Shown here: positions 17,347 to 26,622 of the stretch, piece by piece | How positions within the stretch are numbered: position 1 is the stretch's first letter | How the letters are laid out: every line of letters starts with the position of its first letter | NCBI RefSeq assembly: GCF_000967655.1 | Contig: NZ_JXYA01000007.1 | Location: 90,000 to 153,999 of the forward strand | Length of the DNA stretch: 64,000 bases | DNA from: Pseudoalteromonas rubra | Lineage (GTDB): Bacteria; Pseudomonadota; Gammaproteobacteria; Enterobacterales; Alteromonadaceae | Direction of reading: 5' to 3' | Notes under the pieces: generated by a model | Told to the model about the DNA's origin: nothing | Seen by the model: the letters and a program-made list of their open reading frames with translations, nothing else | Databases searched by the model: none | Program-made: the position numbers and the translations under genes

Positions 17347-19290
17347 TCAGGCCTCCTCAACAATCGCAAGCATAGCGCCGTGACTGACCAGCTCGCCTTC
17401 ATCGAAGCAATAGCTGGTGAGCGTGCCATCAAACGGCGCATTCAGGGTGTATTCCATTTTCATTGCCTCGATAACCACTACAGGGTCGCCTTTGCTCACC
17501 TGAGCGCCAACACTTTGCAGGTGTTTCACGACCGTGCCGTTCAGTGGCGCAGCCAATGGTGCTTCCTGATGTTCATGTTCGCTGACGTAGTGCTTCGACT
17601 TAAGCGCCACATCAAATTGATAGGGACCGAACATCACTGTGATCTGCTCTTCGGTGATCACCACATCCGCCAGCAAACGTTTACCATCCAGGTTGGCGAC
17701 CAGGCTATGCCCATCCAGGCGCACATCCATCGTATGGTCGAGGTCCTGATAAAACACTTGCCACTGATTGCCACTGGCTTCGGCTATCACCAGATGGTCG
17801 GCAAATGGCAGTACCTGACGGCGCGGCTGATTGAGCTTAAAGCCCGACAGCTGCCACGGCGAGGTGACTTTTTCTGCCTGCTGATGCGCCAGATAGGCCG
17901 CACTGGCCAGACAAACCAATAAGTCATTAGGCGCCTGAGATGCTGTCAGCGTTTCGGTTTGGGTGTCAATAAAGTGAGTATCCGGTGCTGTGGTACTGAA
18001 TGCCGGGTGACCTGCCAGATGATGTAAGAAGGCAATATTGCTCTTCAGACCGGCCAGATGTACCTCTGCCAGCGCACTGCGTAATTTTAATAGCGCAGTA
18101 CGACGGTCGCGACCGTGCACAATCAACTTGGCGATCATTGGGTCATAGAATGGGCTGATCTCATCACCTTGTTGTACACCGGTATCGATGCGCACACCGT
18201 CTTTGGCTTGTGGGAAGCCCAGATGAGACAATACGCCAGAGCAGGGCATAAAGTTTTCCTGCGGATCTTCGGCATAAATACGTGCTTCGAAGCTGTGACC
18301 GCTGAGACGGATCTCATCCTGGGTCAGTGGCAGTACTTCATTATTGGCGACACGAATTTGCCACTCAACTAAGTCCTGATCGGTCACCATTTCCGTAACC
18401 GGGTGTTCTACTTGCAGGCGCGTGTTCATTTCCATAAAGAAGAACTCGTCACCACAGAGTAAGAACTCAACGGTACCGGCACCGCGGTAATTGATGGCCT
18501 GAGCACAGCGCACAGCGGCTTCACCCATTTCACGGCGCAGCTCTGCACTCAGATCCGGGGCAGGAGCCTCTTCTATGACTTTTTGATGGCGGCGCTGTAA
18601 TGAGCAGTCGCGATCGCCCAGATAAACACAGTTACCATGGCTGTCGGCAAACACTTGTACTTCAACATGGCGCGGCTTATCGACAAAGCGCTCCAGCAGC
18701 ACCAAGTCGTTACCAAAGCTGGCTGCGGCCTCACGCTTAGCGCCTTCAAGGGCACTGATAAATTCGCTGGCTTCGCGCACTACGCGCATGCCTTTACCAC
18801 CGCCCCCGTAAGCGGCTTTAATCAGCACCGGGTAGCCCACTTTCTCGGCTTCCTGAGCCAGAAAATCAGTATCCTGTTGCTTGCCGTAATAGCCGGGCAC
18901 TAAAGGCACATTGGCCTCGGCCATGATCTCTTTGGCGCGGGTTTTTGAGCCCATGGCTTCAATTGAACTGGCCAGCGGACCAATAAAGGCAATATCGGCC
19001 TGCTCACAGGCGTGGGCAAAGGCTTCGTTTTCAGACAAAAAGCCGTAACCCGGATGGATACAATCCGCACCGGCACGTTTGGCAACGTCCAGAATACGCT
19101 CAGCAACCAGGTAAGAGTCTTTACTTGGCGCCGGGCCAATGTGATAGGCTTCGTCTGCCTGTTGGACGTGCATGGCATTGGCGTCAGCATCGGAGTAAAC
19201 CGCCACGGTGCTCAGACCCAGGCGCTTGGCGCTGCGCATCACGCGACAGGCGATTTCACCACGGTTTGCTATCAGAATTTTCTTTAACAT
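17347..19290 (-). CDS. liuD: Methylcrotonyl-CoA carboxylase, biotin-containing alpha subunit
   Basis: A 647-residue subunit, started at ATG 19290 behind GTAAGGAGT; the upstream extension lacks a ribosome site. Order: biotin carboxylase N-domain (KKILIANRGEIACRV at the start), ATP-grasp domain with the Gly-rich loop YGGGGKGMR, biotin carboxylase C-domain, a middle linker domain, and a C-terminal biotinyl domain with EAMKMEYTL, Lys611 being the biotinylation site. With LiuB it carboxylates 3-methylcrotonyl-CoA using ATP and bicarbonate. The LiuD assignment over acetyl- or propionyl-CoA carboxylase rests on operon context. Confidence 0.95.
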   Translation of the reverse strand: MLKKILIANRGEIACRVMRSAKRLGLSTVAVYSDADANAMHVQQADEAYHIGPAPSKDSYLVAERILDVAKRAGADCIHPGYGFLSENEAFAHACEQADIAFIGPLASSIEAMGSKTRAKEIMAEANVPLVPGYYGKQQDTDFLAQEAEKVGYPVLIKAAYGGGGKGMRVVREASEFISALEGAKREAAASFGNDLVLLERFVDKPRHVEVQVFADSHGNCVYLGDRDCSLQRRHQKVIEEAPAPDLSAELRREMGEAAVRCAQAINYRGAGTVEFLLCGDEFFFMEMNTRLQVEHPVTEMVTDQDLVEWQIRVANNEVLPLTQDEIRLSGHSFEARIYAEDPQENFMPCSGVLSHLGFPQAKDGVRIDTGVQQGDEISPFYDPMIAKLIVHGRDRRTALLKLRSALAEVHLAGLKSNIAFLHHLAGHPAFSTTAPDTHFIDTQTETLTASQAPNDLLVCLASAAYLAHQQAEKVTSPWQLSGFKLNQPRRQVLPFADHLVIAEASGNQWQVFYQDLDHTMDVRLDGHSLVANLDGKRLLADVVITEEQITVMFGPYQFDVALKSKHYVSEHEHQEAPLAAPLNGTVVKHLQSVGAQVSKGDPVVVIEAMKMEYTLNAPFDGTLTSYCFDEGELVSHGAMLAIVEEA

Positions 19291-19300
19291 AGTGTACTCC

Positions 19301-20083
19301 TTACTTGCTGGCCGCGTTTTGCCAGCCGGGGGCACGTTTGTCGAAAAAGGCGCTCAGGCCTTCCTGTCCTTCTTCGCTAACACGGATCTCTGCGATCCGT
19401 TTTGCGGTGTGTGCAATCAGTGTGTCGTCTATGGCATGGCCTGCCACTTCGTCTATCAGTGCCTTGGCATTTTTGACCGCCACCGGGCCATTGTTCAGCA
19501 AGGTTTCAATAAAGTGAGATTCGGCACCGGCTAAGTCTTCGGCGATTTCGTGAATAAGGCCCATGTTCAGTGCTTTGTCTGCAGTAAAGATCTCTGCACT
19601 GAGGAAATAGCGACGTGCCTGACGCTCGCCAATGGCGCGGATCACATAAGGGCTGATCACGGCGGGGATAAGCCCCAGCTTGACTTCGCTCAGACAGAAT
19701 TTAGCATCCGGGGTCGCAACGGCGATGTCACAGCACGCAATGAGGCCCAGCGCACCACCAAATGCAGCGCCCTGAACCAGACAAACCGTTGGATGCGGGC
19801 TGTTTGCCAGCACTTTCATCAGTTTGGCCAGCTCCATAGAATCAGCGACATTCTCGTCGTAGTTATTACCAGCCATGGACTTCATCCACGCCAGATCGGC
19901 ACCTGCAGAGAAGTGCTTGCCATTAGTTTTTAAAACCAATGCACGAATATCCAGCTCGTTAGCGTATTCAATACTTTTAATTAGCTCGGCAATGACCTCA
20001 GCATTGAAGGCATTGTGCTTTTCCGGGCGGCTAAGTTCCAAAATGGCGACTTTGCTCTTGGTGATATTTAAGGTTACTGACAT
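19301..20083 (-). CDS. liuC: Methylglutaconyl-CoA hydratase
   Basis: A 260-residue crotonase-fold enzyme. The oxyanion-hole segments HFSAGADLAWM (about 58-68) and GAAFGGALGLIACCD are conserved, and the catalytic acid lies in LSEVKLGLIPAVISPYV. It hydrates 3-methylglutaconyl-CoA to HMG-CoA between the LiuBD carboxylase and LiuE lyase steps. It starts 9 bases after the liuB stop with AGGAGG upstream and precedes liuD by 10 bases. Crotonase paralogs are hard to separate by motif, so operon position carries the assignment. Confidence 0.93.
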   Translation of the reverse strand: MSVTLNITKSKVAILELSRPEKHNAFNAEVIAELIKSIEYANELDIRALVLKTNGKHFSAGADLAWMKSMAGNNYDENVADSMELAKLMKVLANSPHPTVCLVQGAAFGGALGLIACCDIAVATPDAKFCLSEVKLGLIPAVISPYVIRAIGERQARRYFLSAEIFTADKALNMGLIHEIAEDLAGAESHFIETLLNNGPVAVKNAKALIDEVAGHAIDDTLIAHTAKRIAEIRVSEEGQEGLSAFFDKRAPGWQNAASK

Positions 20084-20092
20084 AGGGCCTCC

Positions 20093-21700
20093 TTACATCC
20101 GGAAAATGCCGAATTTTGAATCCTGCTCTGGTGCATTGGCAGCCGCTTCAAGCGCCAGACCAAGAACCGTACGCGTGTCGGCAGGATCGATAATGCCATC
20201 GTCCCACAAGCGCGCACTGGCGTAGTAGGGGTGGCCTTGCTTTTCGTATTGCTCGACAATGGGCTTTTTAAACTCTGCCACTTCTTCATCACTCATCGAC
20301 TGACCTTTACGTGCCAGACCGTCCTGACGAACCTGTGTCAGTACGCCGGCAGCCTGCTCGCCACCCATGACAGAGATACGGGCATTTGGCCACATCCACA
20401 TCATAGTGGGTTCATACGCTCGGCCGCACATACCGTAGTTACCGGCACCATATGAGCCACCGATCAGCACGGTAAATTTCGGCACGTCTGCACAAGATAC
20501 AGCGGTCACCATTTTAGCGCCGTGTTTGGCAATGCCTTCTGCTTCGTATTTTTGACCTACCATAAAGCCGGTGATGTTCTGCAAGAACAGCAGCGGAATG
20601 TTGCGCTGGGCACAGAGCTGAATAAAGTGCGCGCCTTTTTGCGCCGACTCTGAGAATAAAATCCCGTTATTGGCGACTATCCCAACTGGATGGCCATAAA
20701 TTTCGGCAAAGCCGGTAACCAGGGTTTCACCAAAGTAGCGTTTGAATTCATCAAACTGTGAGTCGTCCACGATACGGGCGATGACTTCGCGTACATCAAA
20801 CGGCTTTTTAAGGTCTGTTCCGACGATTCCGTAGATCTCACGAATATCATATCTTGGTGCTTTGAAGTCTTTCAGTACGGGGCGAACAGGGCGTTGGTGA
20901 TTGAGGCGGGATACACACTGGCGGGCGATAGACAGCGCGTGCTCATCGTTTTCCGCATAATGGTCAGCAACACCGGATACTTTGCAGTGTACATCGGCAC
21001 CACCGAGATCTTCAGCGCTGACTTCCTCACCGGTTGCTGCTTTTACCAGTGGCGGGCCCGCGAGGAATATCGTCCCTTGTTCTTTTACTATGATACTTTC
21101 ATCGGCCATTGCTGGCACGTATGCACCACCAGCGGTACACAGACCCATTACCACGGCAATTTGAGGAATGCCTTTGGCAGACATACGCGCCTGATTATAG
21201 AAAATACGGCCAAAGTGTAGTTTGTCCGGGAATACTTCATCCTGCTCCGGCAGGTTCGCACCGCCCGAGTCAACTAAATAGATGCAGGGCAGGTGGCAAC
21301 GTTCAGCAATTTCCTGTGCGCGCAGATGCTTTTTCACCGTCAGCGGGAAATAGGTTCCCCCTTTAACAGTGGCATCGTTCGCTACTATCATGCACTCCAC
21401 GCCTTTTACCCGGCCAATACCGGCCACGACACCGGCGCAGGGAATATCTTGCTCATACACACCGAAGGCGGCAAACTGAGAGATCTCTAAAAAGGGAGAG
21501 CCCTCGTCAAGCAGGTGCTCAATGCGGTCACGGACAAATAGCTTGCCACGGCTCTGGTGGCGGGCGATCAGCGCTTCACCGCCGCCCATAGACAATGTGG
21601 CGACTTTATCATTGAGGTCGGCAACCAAAGACGCCATAGCGTCCTGGTTTGCCTTAAACTGCGGATCATGACTATTAACAGTCGAGTTTAGTACTGTCAT
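20093..21700 (-). CDS. liuB: Methylcrotonyl-CoA carboxylase, carboxyltransferase beta subunit
   Basis: A 535-residue carboxyltransferase, the usual LiuB length. It has two crotonase-like halves, with segments such as [29 protein letters not shown] and [16 protein letters not shown] that are diagnostic of acyl-CoA carboxyltransferases of the MCC type. It transfers carboxybiotin CO2 from LiuD to 3-methylcrotonyl-CoA. It begins 9 bases after the liuA stop and is followed closely by liuC, so translation is tightly coupled across the operon. Confidence 0.96.
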   Translation of the reverse strand: MTVLNSTVNSHDPQFKANQDAMASLVADLNDKVATLSMGGGEALIARHQSRGKLFVRDRIEHLLDEGSPFLEISQFAAFGVYEQDIPCAGVVAGIGRVKGVECMIVANDATVKGGTYFPLTVKKHLRAQEIAERCHLPCIYLVDSGGANLPEQDEVFPDKLHFGRIFYNQARMSAKGIPQIAVVMGLCTAGGAYVPAMADESIIVKEQGTIFLAGPPLVKAATGEEVSAEDLGGADVHCKVSGVADHYAENDEHALSIARQCVSRLNHQRPVRPVLKDFKAPRYDIREIYGIVGTDLKKPFDVREVIARIVDDSQFDEFKRYFGETLVTGFAEIYGHPVGIVANNGILFSESAQKGAHFIQLCAQRNIPLLFLQNITGFMVGQKYEAEGIAKHGAKMVTAVSCADVPKFTVLIGGSYGAGNYGMCGRAYEPTMMWMWPNARISVMGGEQAAGVLTQVRQDGLARKGQSMSDEEVAEFKKPIVEQYEKQGHPYYASARLWDDGIIDPADTRTVLGLALEAAANAPEQDSKFGIFRM

Positions 21701-21709
21701 GCTGCCTCC

Positions 21710-22885
21710 TTAGCGGCTTTCGGTGAACAGCTCACGACCGATCAGCATACGGCGGATCTCAGAGGTGCCCGCGCCAATTTCATACAGTTTGGCATCACGC
21801 AGTAAGCGTCCGGTAGGATATTCATTGATGTAACCGTTACCGCCCAGCAACTGAATTGCATCGAGCGCCATTTTAGTTGCCAGCTCAGCAGCATACAAAA
21901 TTGCACCGGCGGCATCTTTACGGGTGGTTTCGCCGCGGTCGCAGGCTTTTGCCACTGTATATACGTAAGAGCGAGCTGCATTCATTTGCGTATACATGTC
22001 GGCGATTTTGCCCTGTACAAGCTGGAATTCACCAATAGACTGATTGAACTGCTTACGCTCATGGATATAAGGCACAACCACATCCATACAAGCCTGCATG
22101 ATCCCAAGCGGGCCACCGGCCAGTACCACACGTTCATAATCCAGACCACTCATCAGGACCTTAACGCCTTCATTATAGTTACCCAGAATATTCTCTTCAG
22201 GGACTTCACAATTTTCAAAAACCAGCTCACAGGTGTTCGAACCACGCATGCCCAGTTTGTCGAGCTTCTGTGCAGTAGAGAAGCCGGGGAAGTCTTTCTC
22301 AACGATGAATGCCGTGATACCACGTGGTCCGGCTTCTAAATCGGTTTTTGCATAGATCACAAAGACGTCGGCATCCGGACCATTGGTGATCCACATCTTA
22401 TTGCCGTTAAGAATAAACTTATCGCCTTTTTTCTCGGCTTTGAGTTTCATAGATACTACATCTGAGCCCGAGTTTGGTTCACTCATGGCCAGCGCACCAA
22501 TGTGCTCGCCGGAAACCAATTTAGGCAGGTATTTTTCTTTTTGTGCCTGGTTACCGTTGCGGTTGATCTGGTTTACACACAGGTTTGAGTGCGCTCCATA
22601 GCTCAGTCCGATTGAGGCGCTGGCACGGCTGATCTCTTCCATCGCAATGACGTGTTCCAGATAGCCCATGTTGGCGCCACCAAATTCTTCCGGCACTGTG
22701 ATACCCAGCAGGCCCATGTCGCCAAACTTAGGCCACATTTCATTTGGGAAGGCATTTTCTTCGTCGGTTTTTTCTGCCAGTGGGGCGATTTCGCTGCTGG
22801 CAAAGCTGTTGACGTGGTCACGGATCATGTCCGCGGTTTCGCCCAGGCCAAAGTTAAGTTCTTTATAAAGTGATACTGTGCTCAT
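21710..22885 (-). CDS. liuA: Isovaleryl-CoA dehydrogenase
   Basis: A 391-residue FAD acyl-CoA dehydrogenase. The catalytic base position is diagnostic: Glu lies in [15 protein letters not shown], about residue 255, as in isovaleryl-CoA dehydrogenases, while the usual C-terminal acyl-CoA dehydrogenase position reads [25 protein letters not shown] binds FAD and substrate. It oxidises isovaleryl-CoA to 3-methylcrotonyl-CoA and passes electrons to ETF. It is the second gene of the operon, 78 bases after liuR; no promoter was recognised in that gap. Confidence 0.96.
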   Translation of the reverse strand: MSTVSLYKELNFGLGETADMIRDHVNSFASSEIAPLAEKTDEENAFPNEMWPKFGDMGLLGITVPEEFGGANMGYLEHVIAMEEISRASASIGLSYGAHSNLCVNQINRNGNQAQKEKYLPKLVSGEHIGALAMSEPNSGSDVVSMKLKAEKKGDKFILNGNKMWITNGPDADVFVIYAKTDLEAGPRGITAFIVEKDFPGFSTAQKLDKLGMRGSNTCELVFENCEVPEENILGNYNEGVKVLMSGLDYERVVLAGGPLGIMQACMDVVVPYIHERKQFNQSIGEFQLVQGKIADMYTQMNAARSYVYTVAKACDRGETTRKDAAGAILYAAELATKMALDAIQLLGGNGYINEYPTGRLLRDAKLYEIGAGTSEIRRMLIGRELFTESR

Positions 22886-22963
22886 CTGTAGTTATCCTGT
22901 GTGAGAGTTATTCTTGATTAAGCACTCGCCGCGGCTTGCTTTAAGTGCTACATTGCTCAATCA

Positions 22964-23356
22964 CTATTCATCTAAATTCTTTAATGTATCCAGACAGCGG
23001 CGCTCCGCTGTTACCAGCTCCATCAGGACCACTTTAATGTCGTCCATTTGCTGACTCAGATCGGCCTTTTTTTCTTCGATCAGTTGCAGCATAGTATGAA
23101 GCTGTTTGGCGCTTGATTTATCGGCGTCGTAAAGCTCGAACAAACGACCGGTTTCTGCCAGGGTGAAGCCTAATCGCTTACCACGCAGAATGAGTTTCAG
23201 GCGCACTTTGTCACGCTTAGAATAAATGCGGGTCTGGCCATGGCGTTCAGGTGAAAGTAATCCCTGATCTTCATAAAACCGAATACTTCGGGTGGTAATA
23301 TCAAACTCCTTGGCGAGTTCGCTGATTGAATAAGTTGGTTCTTTGTTGTCTAGCAT
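22964..23356 (-). CDS. liuR: MerR-family regulator of leucine/valine catabolism
   Basis: A 130-residue MerR-type regulator. The winged helix-turn-helix is at residues about 9-75 (YSISELAKEFDITTRSIRFYEDQGLL and RHGQTRIYS, then the RLGFTLAE helix), followed by a long dimerisation helix with Gln/Lys-rich heptads. There is no Cys metal site, as expected for LiuR. It leads the leucine operon and lies divergent from the thiolase gene, with a TTTAC-N6-GTAAA dyad over its own promoter and a second near the thiolase. LiuR is known in gammaproteobacteria to control liu and ivd genes; effector identity is not visible. Confidence 0.93.
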   Translation of the reverse strand: MLDNKEPTYSISELAKEFDITTRSIRFYEDQGLLSPERHGQTRIYSKRDKVRLKLILRGKRLGFTLAETGRLFELYDADKSSAKQLHTMLQLIEEKKADLSQQMDDIKVVLMELVTAERRCLDTLKNLDE

Positions 23357-23389
23357 CGTTTACGCACTTACATCAAAACTGATTTGTCC

Positions 23390-23418
23390 AATATAAGTGA
23401 AGTTTACGTAAAGGTAAA
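23390..23418 (-). promoter_or_regulatory. liuR operon promoter with overlapping LiuR operator
   Basis: On the minus strand TTTACC (-35, bases 23418-23413), 17 bases and TATATT (-10, bases 23395-23390) make a good sigma70 promoter 34 bases upstream of the liuR ATG. The dyad TTTAC-N6-GTAAA at 23403-23418 covers the -35 and half the spacer, the usual position for MerR-family control and consistent with autoregulation. Confidence 0.7.
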
Positions 23419-23752
23419 GTATGGCGTTTGTTTCATCCATTGGTCGCATATCGCAACCGCCCATACTGGTCTACTTTAGGTATTCGTTTAGCTTACAGAA
23501 GACCCGCTGAGGCACTCCAGATGGTACGTCACACAGCAGTATCGTCGCGTTGTCCGCGACTGAACGGCGAGGAGGACGACACATCGGAAGTCACGCCAGT
23601 GGCAACCTCGATGTGCAACTTAACTTTACACTTTCAGAGATCGCAATTTGCTTGATTTTAGATTTACGTTGGCGTAAACGTAAATATTAGGTATGCTCGA
23701 CGTAAGAGATTACTAAAAGCAAGCAACTTGCTTGTAAACAGGAGTTTTTTTA
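23419..23752. other. Divergent intergenic region between liuR and the thiolase gene
   Basis: About 330 bases. It holds a small dyad GTCGCG-N5-CGCGAC at 23544-23560 and, near the thiolase, the second LiuR-type dyad (listed separately). A frame of about 75 codons at 23428-23655 has only a non-ATG start and no ribosome site, so I do not call a gene. Confidence 0.5.
23663..23684 (+). promoter_or_regulatory. Second LiuR operator, upstream of the thiolase/ivd genes
   Basis: TTTAC-GTTGGC-GTAAA at 23663-23678 has the same arms and 6-base spacer as the liuR dyad, and an extra CGTAAA half-site follows at 23679-23684. It lies 69 bases before the thiolase ATG. It is strong evidence that the two divergent units share a regulator. 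Confidence 0.72.
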
Positions 23753-24931
23753 ATGAGTAACGAAGCTGTTGTCATTGTCGCCGCAAAACGCACCCCGATG
23801 GGTGGATTCATGGGTAGCCTGTCAGGCGCCAGTGCTACTGACTTAGGTGCAACCGCAATTAAAGCGGTGATGACCGAGACTGGCCTGTCAGATGCCAGTA
23901 TTGATGAAGTGATCATGGGCTGTGTACTGCCAGCCGGTTTAGGTCAGGCGCCAGCGCGTCAGGCGATGTTACATGCGGGTCTGGCTCGTTCAACGGGCGC
24001 AACGACTATAAATAAAGTCTGTGGCTCTGGTTTGAAAGCGGCCATGTTTGCGCACGATTTGATCAAAGCAGGCAGCATTAAAAATGCCATTGCCGGTGGT
24101 ATGGAAAGCATGACCAATGCGCCTTACTTCATTCCTAAAGCGCGCGGTGGTATGCGCATGGGTCATGGTGAAATTAAAGATCACATGATGGCAGACGGCC
24201 TGGAAGATGCTTACGACAACAAAGCAATGGGTTGCTTCGCACAAGATACGGCCGATCAATACGGCATTACCCGTGACAACATGGACGAGTTTGCGCTGAG
24301 CTCACTGAGCAAAGCCAACGCCGCCATTGAAAACGGCAGCTTTAATAATGAAATTGCTGCGCACACCATTGCTACCCGTAAAGGTGACGTGGAAGTAGCG
24401 ATTGATGAACAGCCTGGCAATGCACGGCCGGATAAAATTCCATCACTGCGCCCGGCGTTCAAAAAAGATGGCACCATCACGGCAGCGAACTCGTCTTCTA
24501 TCTCTGACGGTGCAGCAGCACTGGTATTGATGAGCGAATCAGAAGCGAAACGTCACGGTTTAACACCACTGTGTAAAATTGCTGGTCACACTACACACTC
24601 GCAGGCGCCTGCTGAGTTTACTGTGGCACCGGTAGGTGCAATGAACAAGTTACTTGAGCAAACAGGCTGGTCTAAAGACGACGTCGACCTGTGGGAGATC
24701 AACGAAGCGTTCGCTATGGTGACTATGTTGGCTATCAGCGAGCTTGGTCTGGATCAGAGCAAAGTAAACGTGAACGGTGGTGCGTGTGCACTGGGTCATC
24801 CAATTGGTGCCAGCGGCGCGCGTATTCTGGTAACGCTTATTCATGCACTGCGCAATCGCGGTTTATCGAAAGGCATTGCCTCACTGTGTATCGGTGGTGG
24901 CGAAGCGGTGGCATTAGCCGTCGAAGTTTAA
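23753..24931 (+). CDS. Acetyl-CoA C-acyltransferase (thiolase)
   Basis: A 392-residue thiolase of normal length. The nucleophile is Cys90 in NKVCGSGLKA; the second active-site pair is His349 in CALGHPIGASG and Cys379 in CIGGGEA. Thiolases of this type cleave acetoacetyl-CoA to two acetyl-CoA or 2-methylacetoacetyl-CoA to propionyl-CoA and acetyl-CoA. Context allows both: the CoA-transferase across the intergenic region delivers acetoacetyl-CoA, and the downstream genes degrade valine and isoleucine. It is the first gene after the second LiuR operator but is separated from mmsA by a terminator. Confidence 0.93.
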   Translation: MSNEAVVIVAAKRTPMGGFMGSLSGASATDLGATAIKAVMTETGLSDASIDEVIMGCVLPAGLGQAPARQAMLHAGLARSTGATTINKVCGSGLKAAMFAHDLIKAGSIKNAIAGGMESMTNAPYFIPKARGGMRMGHGEIKDHMMADGLEDAYDNKAMGCFAQDTADQYGITRDNMDEFALSSLSKANAAIENGSFNNEIAAHTIATRKGDVEVAIDEQPGNARPDKIPSLRPAFKKDGTITAANSSSISDGAAALVLMSESEAKRHGLTPLCKIAGHTTHSQAPAEFTVAPVGAMNKLLEQTGWSKDDVDLWEINEAFAMVTMLAISELGLDQSKVNVNGGACALGHPIGASGARILVTLIHALRNRGLSKGIASLCIGGGEAVALAVEV

Positions 24932-24940
24932 GTTAAGTAT

Positions 24941-24980
24941 AGCGCCGCAACGACAATAATTAAGCGGCGCTTTTTCGTTT
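24941..24980 (+). terminator. Intrinsic terminator between thiolase and mmsA
   Basis: AGCGCCGC and GCGGCGCT form a GC-rich 8-bp stem (24941-24948 with 24964-24971) with a 15-base loop, followed by TTTTTCGTTTT. It ends only about 20 bases before the mmsA start, so downstream genes need read-through or a promoter inside the thiolase gene. Confidence 0.82.
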
Positions 24981-25000
24981 TAATTGGGGGAGGAGTGCAC

Positions 25001-26491
25001 ATGCACCAGGTACCATTATACATCAACGGTGAATTTACCCAGTCTCAGTCAGACAAGTGGCTGGATGTCGTCAATCCGGCCAATCAGGAAGTGCTGGCAC
25101 AGGTGCCGTGCGCGACGCACGAAGAAGTTCAGGCAGCGATTTCATCTGCACAAGAAGCATTTAAAACCTGGCGCAATGTGCCGGTAACAGAGCGTGCGCG
25201 TATCATGATGCGTTATGCGGCTTTGTTAAAAGAGCACCAGGAAGAGATTGCGACTATCATCTGCCATGAGCTTGGTAAGACCTTTGAAGATGCCAAAGGC
25301 GATGTATGGCGTGGTATTGAAGTGGTTGAGCAGGCGGCCAACGCGCCGGCGCTGATGATGGGTGAAACGGTTGAGAACGTTGCCCGTAACATCGATACTT
25401 ATTCTTATATTCAACCACTGGGCGTATGTGCGGGGATCACCCCGTTTAACTTCCCGGCGATGATCCCATTGTGGATGTTCCCAATGGCGATTGTGTGTGG
25501 TAACACCTTCGTATTAAAACCGTCTGAGCAAGATCCTCTTACACCGATGCGTTTGGTTGAGTTGTTTGAAGAAGCAGGCGCACCAAAAGGCGTGCTACAA
25601 GTGGTACACGGTGCCAAAGAGCAGGTAGATCAAATCCTGACAGCCCCTGAAGTGCGCGCGATTTCTTTCGTGGGTTCGTGTGGTGTCGGTTCTTACATCT
25701 ACAGTAAAGGCACGGAGAATCTAAAACGTGTTCAGGCGTGTGTCGGCGCGAAAAACCACATGGTGATCATGCCAGATGCCAGTCGTGAGCAGACCATCAA
25801 TAACCTGGTCGGTGCCTCTGTAGGTGCAGCGGGTCAGCGTTGCATGGGTATCTCGGTTGCCGTGTTCGTTGGCAAATCCAAAGAATGGATTGACGATTTA
25901 AAAGCCGGTCTTGAAAAAGTACGTCCGGGTGTGTGGAACGACCCTGAAGCGGCTTACGGCCCTCAAACCTCAGCTCAGGCTAAAGCACGTATTCTGTCGT
26001 TGATCGAAAGTGGTAAACAACAAGGCGCAACTTGTTTGCTGGATGGCTCAGACTTTACCGTTGAAGGCTACGAGAACGGCAACTGGGTTGGCCCGACGCT
26101 ATTCACAGACGTGACGCCAGACATGGACATCTACAAGCAAGAGATCTTTGGTCCTGTGCTGAACTGCGTCTGTGTTGATACCCTGGAAGAAGCCATTGAA
26201 CTGGTTAATAACAGCCCTTACGGTAACGGTACATCTTTGTTTACGGCAAGCGGCGCTGCGGCACGTAAGTTCCAGAATGAAATCGAAGTAGGTCAGGTGG
26301 GCATCAATATTCCGATTCCGGTGCCACTGCCGTTCTTCTCTTTCACCGGCTGGAAAAACTCTTTCTATGGTGACCAACACACCTATGGTAAGCAGGGTGT
26401 GCGTTTCTACACCGAAACCAAGACCATTACTTCACGCTGGTTTGCCGATGAGGCCGTAACGGGCCCGAATATGAGTATTAACCTGCGATAA
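25001..26491 (+). CDS. mmsA: Methylmalonate-semialdehyde dehydrogenase (CoA-acylating)
   Basis: A 496-residue aldehyde dehydrogenase. The ATG at 25001 is preferred over a GTG at 24995 because the GGGGGAGGAG site sits about 6 bases before it. The catalytic nucleophile is Cys281 (ATG numbering) in [14 protein letters not shown], the MmsA-specific version of the family motif. [20 protein letters not shown] near the N-terminal third is also characteristic. It converts methylmalonate semialdehyde to propionyl-CoA, CO2 and NADH at the end of valine degradation. It opens a six-gene run with valine-pathway order. Confidence 0.96.
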   Translation: MHQVPLYINGEFTQSQSDKWLDVVNPANQEVLAQVPCATHEEVQAAISSAQEAFKTWRNVPVTERARIMMRYAALLKEHQEEIATIICHELGKTFEDAKGDVWRGIEVVEQAANAPALMMGETVENVARNIDTYSYIQPLGVCAGITPFNFPAMIPLWMFPMAIVCGNTFVLKPSEQDPLTPMRLVELFEEAGAPKGVLQVVHGAKEQVDQILTAPEVRAISFVGSCGVGSYIYSKGTENLKRVQACVGAKNHMVIMPDASREQTINNLVGASVGAAGQRCMGISVAVFVGKSKEWIDDLKAGLEKVRPGVWNDPEAAYGPQTSAQAKARILSLIESGKQQGATCLLDGSDFTVEGYENGNWVGPTLFTDVTPDMDIYKQEIFGPVLNCVCVDTLEEAIELVNNSPYGNGTSLFTASGAAARKFQNEIEVGQVGINIPIPVPLPFFSFTGWKNSFYGDQHTYGKQGVRFYTETKTITSRWFADEAVTGPNMSINLR

Positions 26492-26512
26492 CACCAATCA
26501 GTTAACCTATCA

Positions 26513-26612
26513 GGCCCGGCACTTGCCCGGGCCGCTCGTAGTAATACCTGAGGCTCAGGTACATAAGAATAACGCCGGGCAGAATCATCACTTTGCCCGC
26601 TATGACAACAAG
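26513..26612. repeat. Cluster of three palindromes between mmsA and an acyl-CoA dehydrogenase gene
   Basis: Three hairpins fall within 100 bases: GGCCCGGC/GCCCGGGCC at 26513-26533, ACCTGAG-G-CTCAGGT at 26546-26560, and an imperfect GCCGGGCA/TTGCCCGC pair ending near 26600. None has a U tract. They look like palindromic intergenic units that shape or protect a polycistronic mRNA. Confidence 0.55.
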
Positions 26613-26622
26613 TGAGGTCTTT

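Noticed and set aside
23428..23655. 75-codon gene between liuR and the thiolase
   Set aside because: Non-ATG start, no ribosome site, unlikely composition, and it lies in the shared regulatory region.
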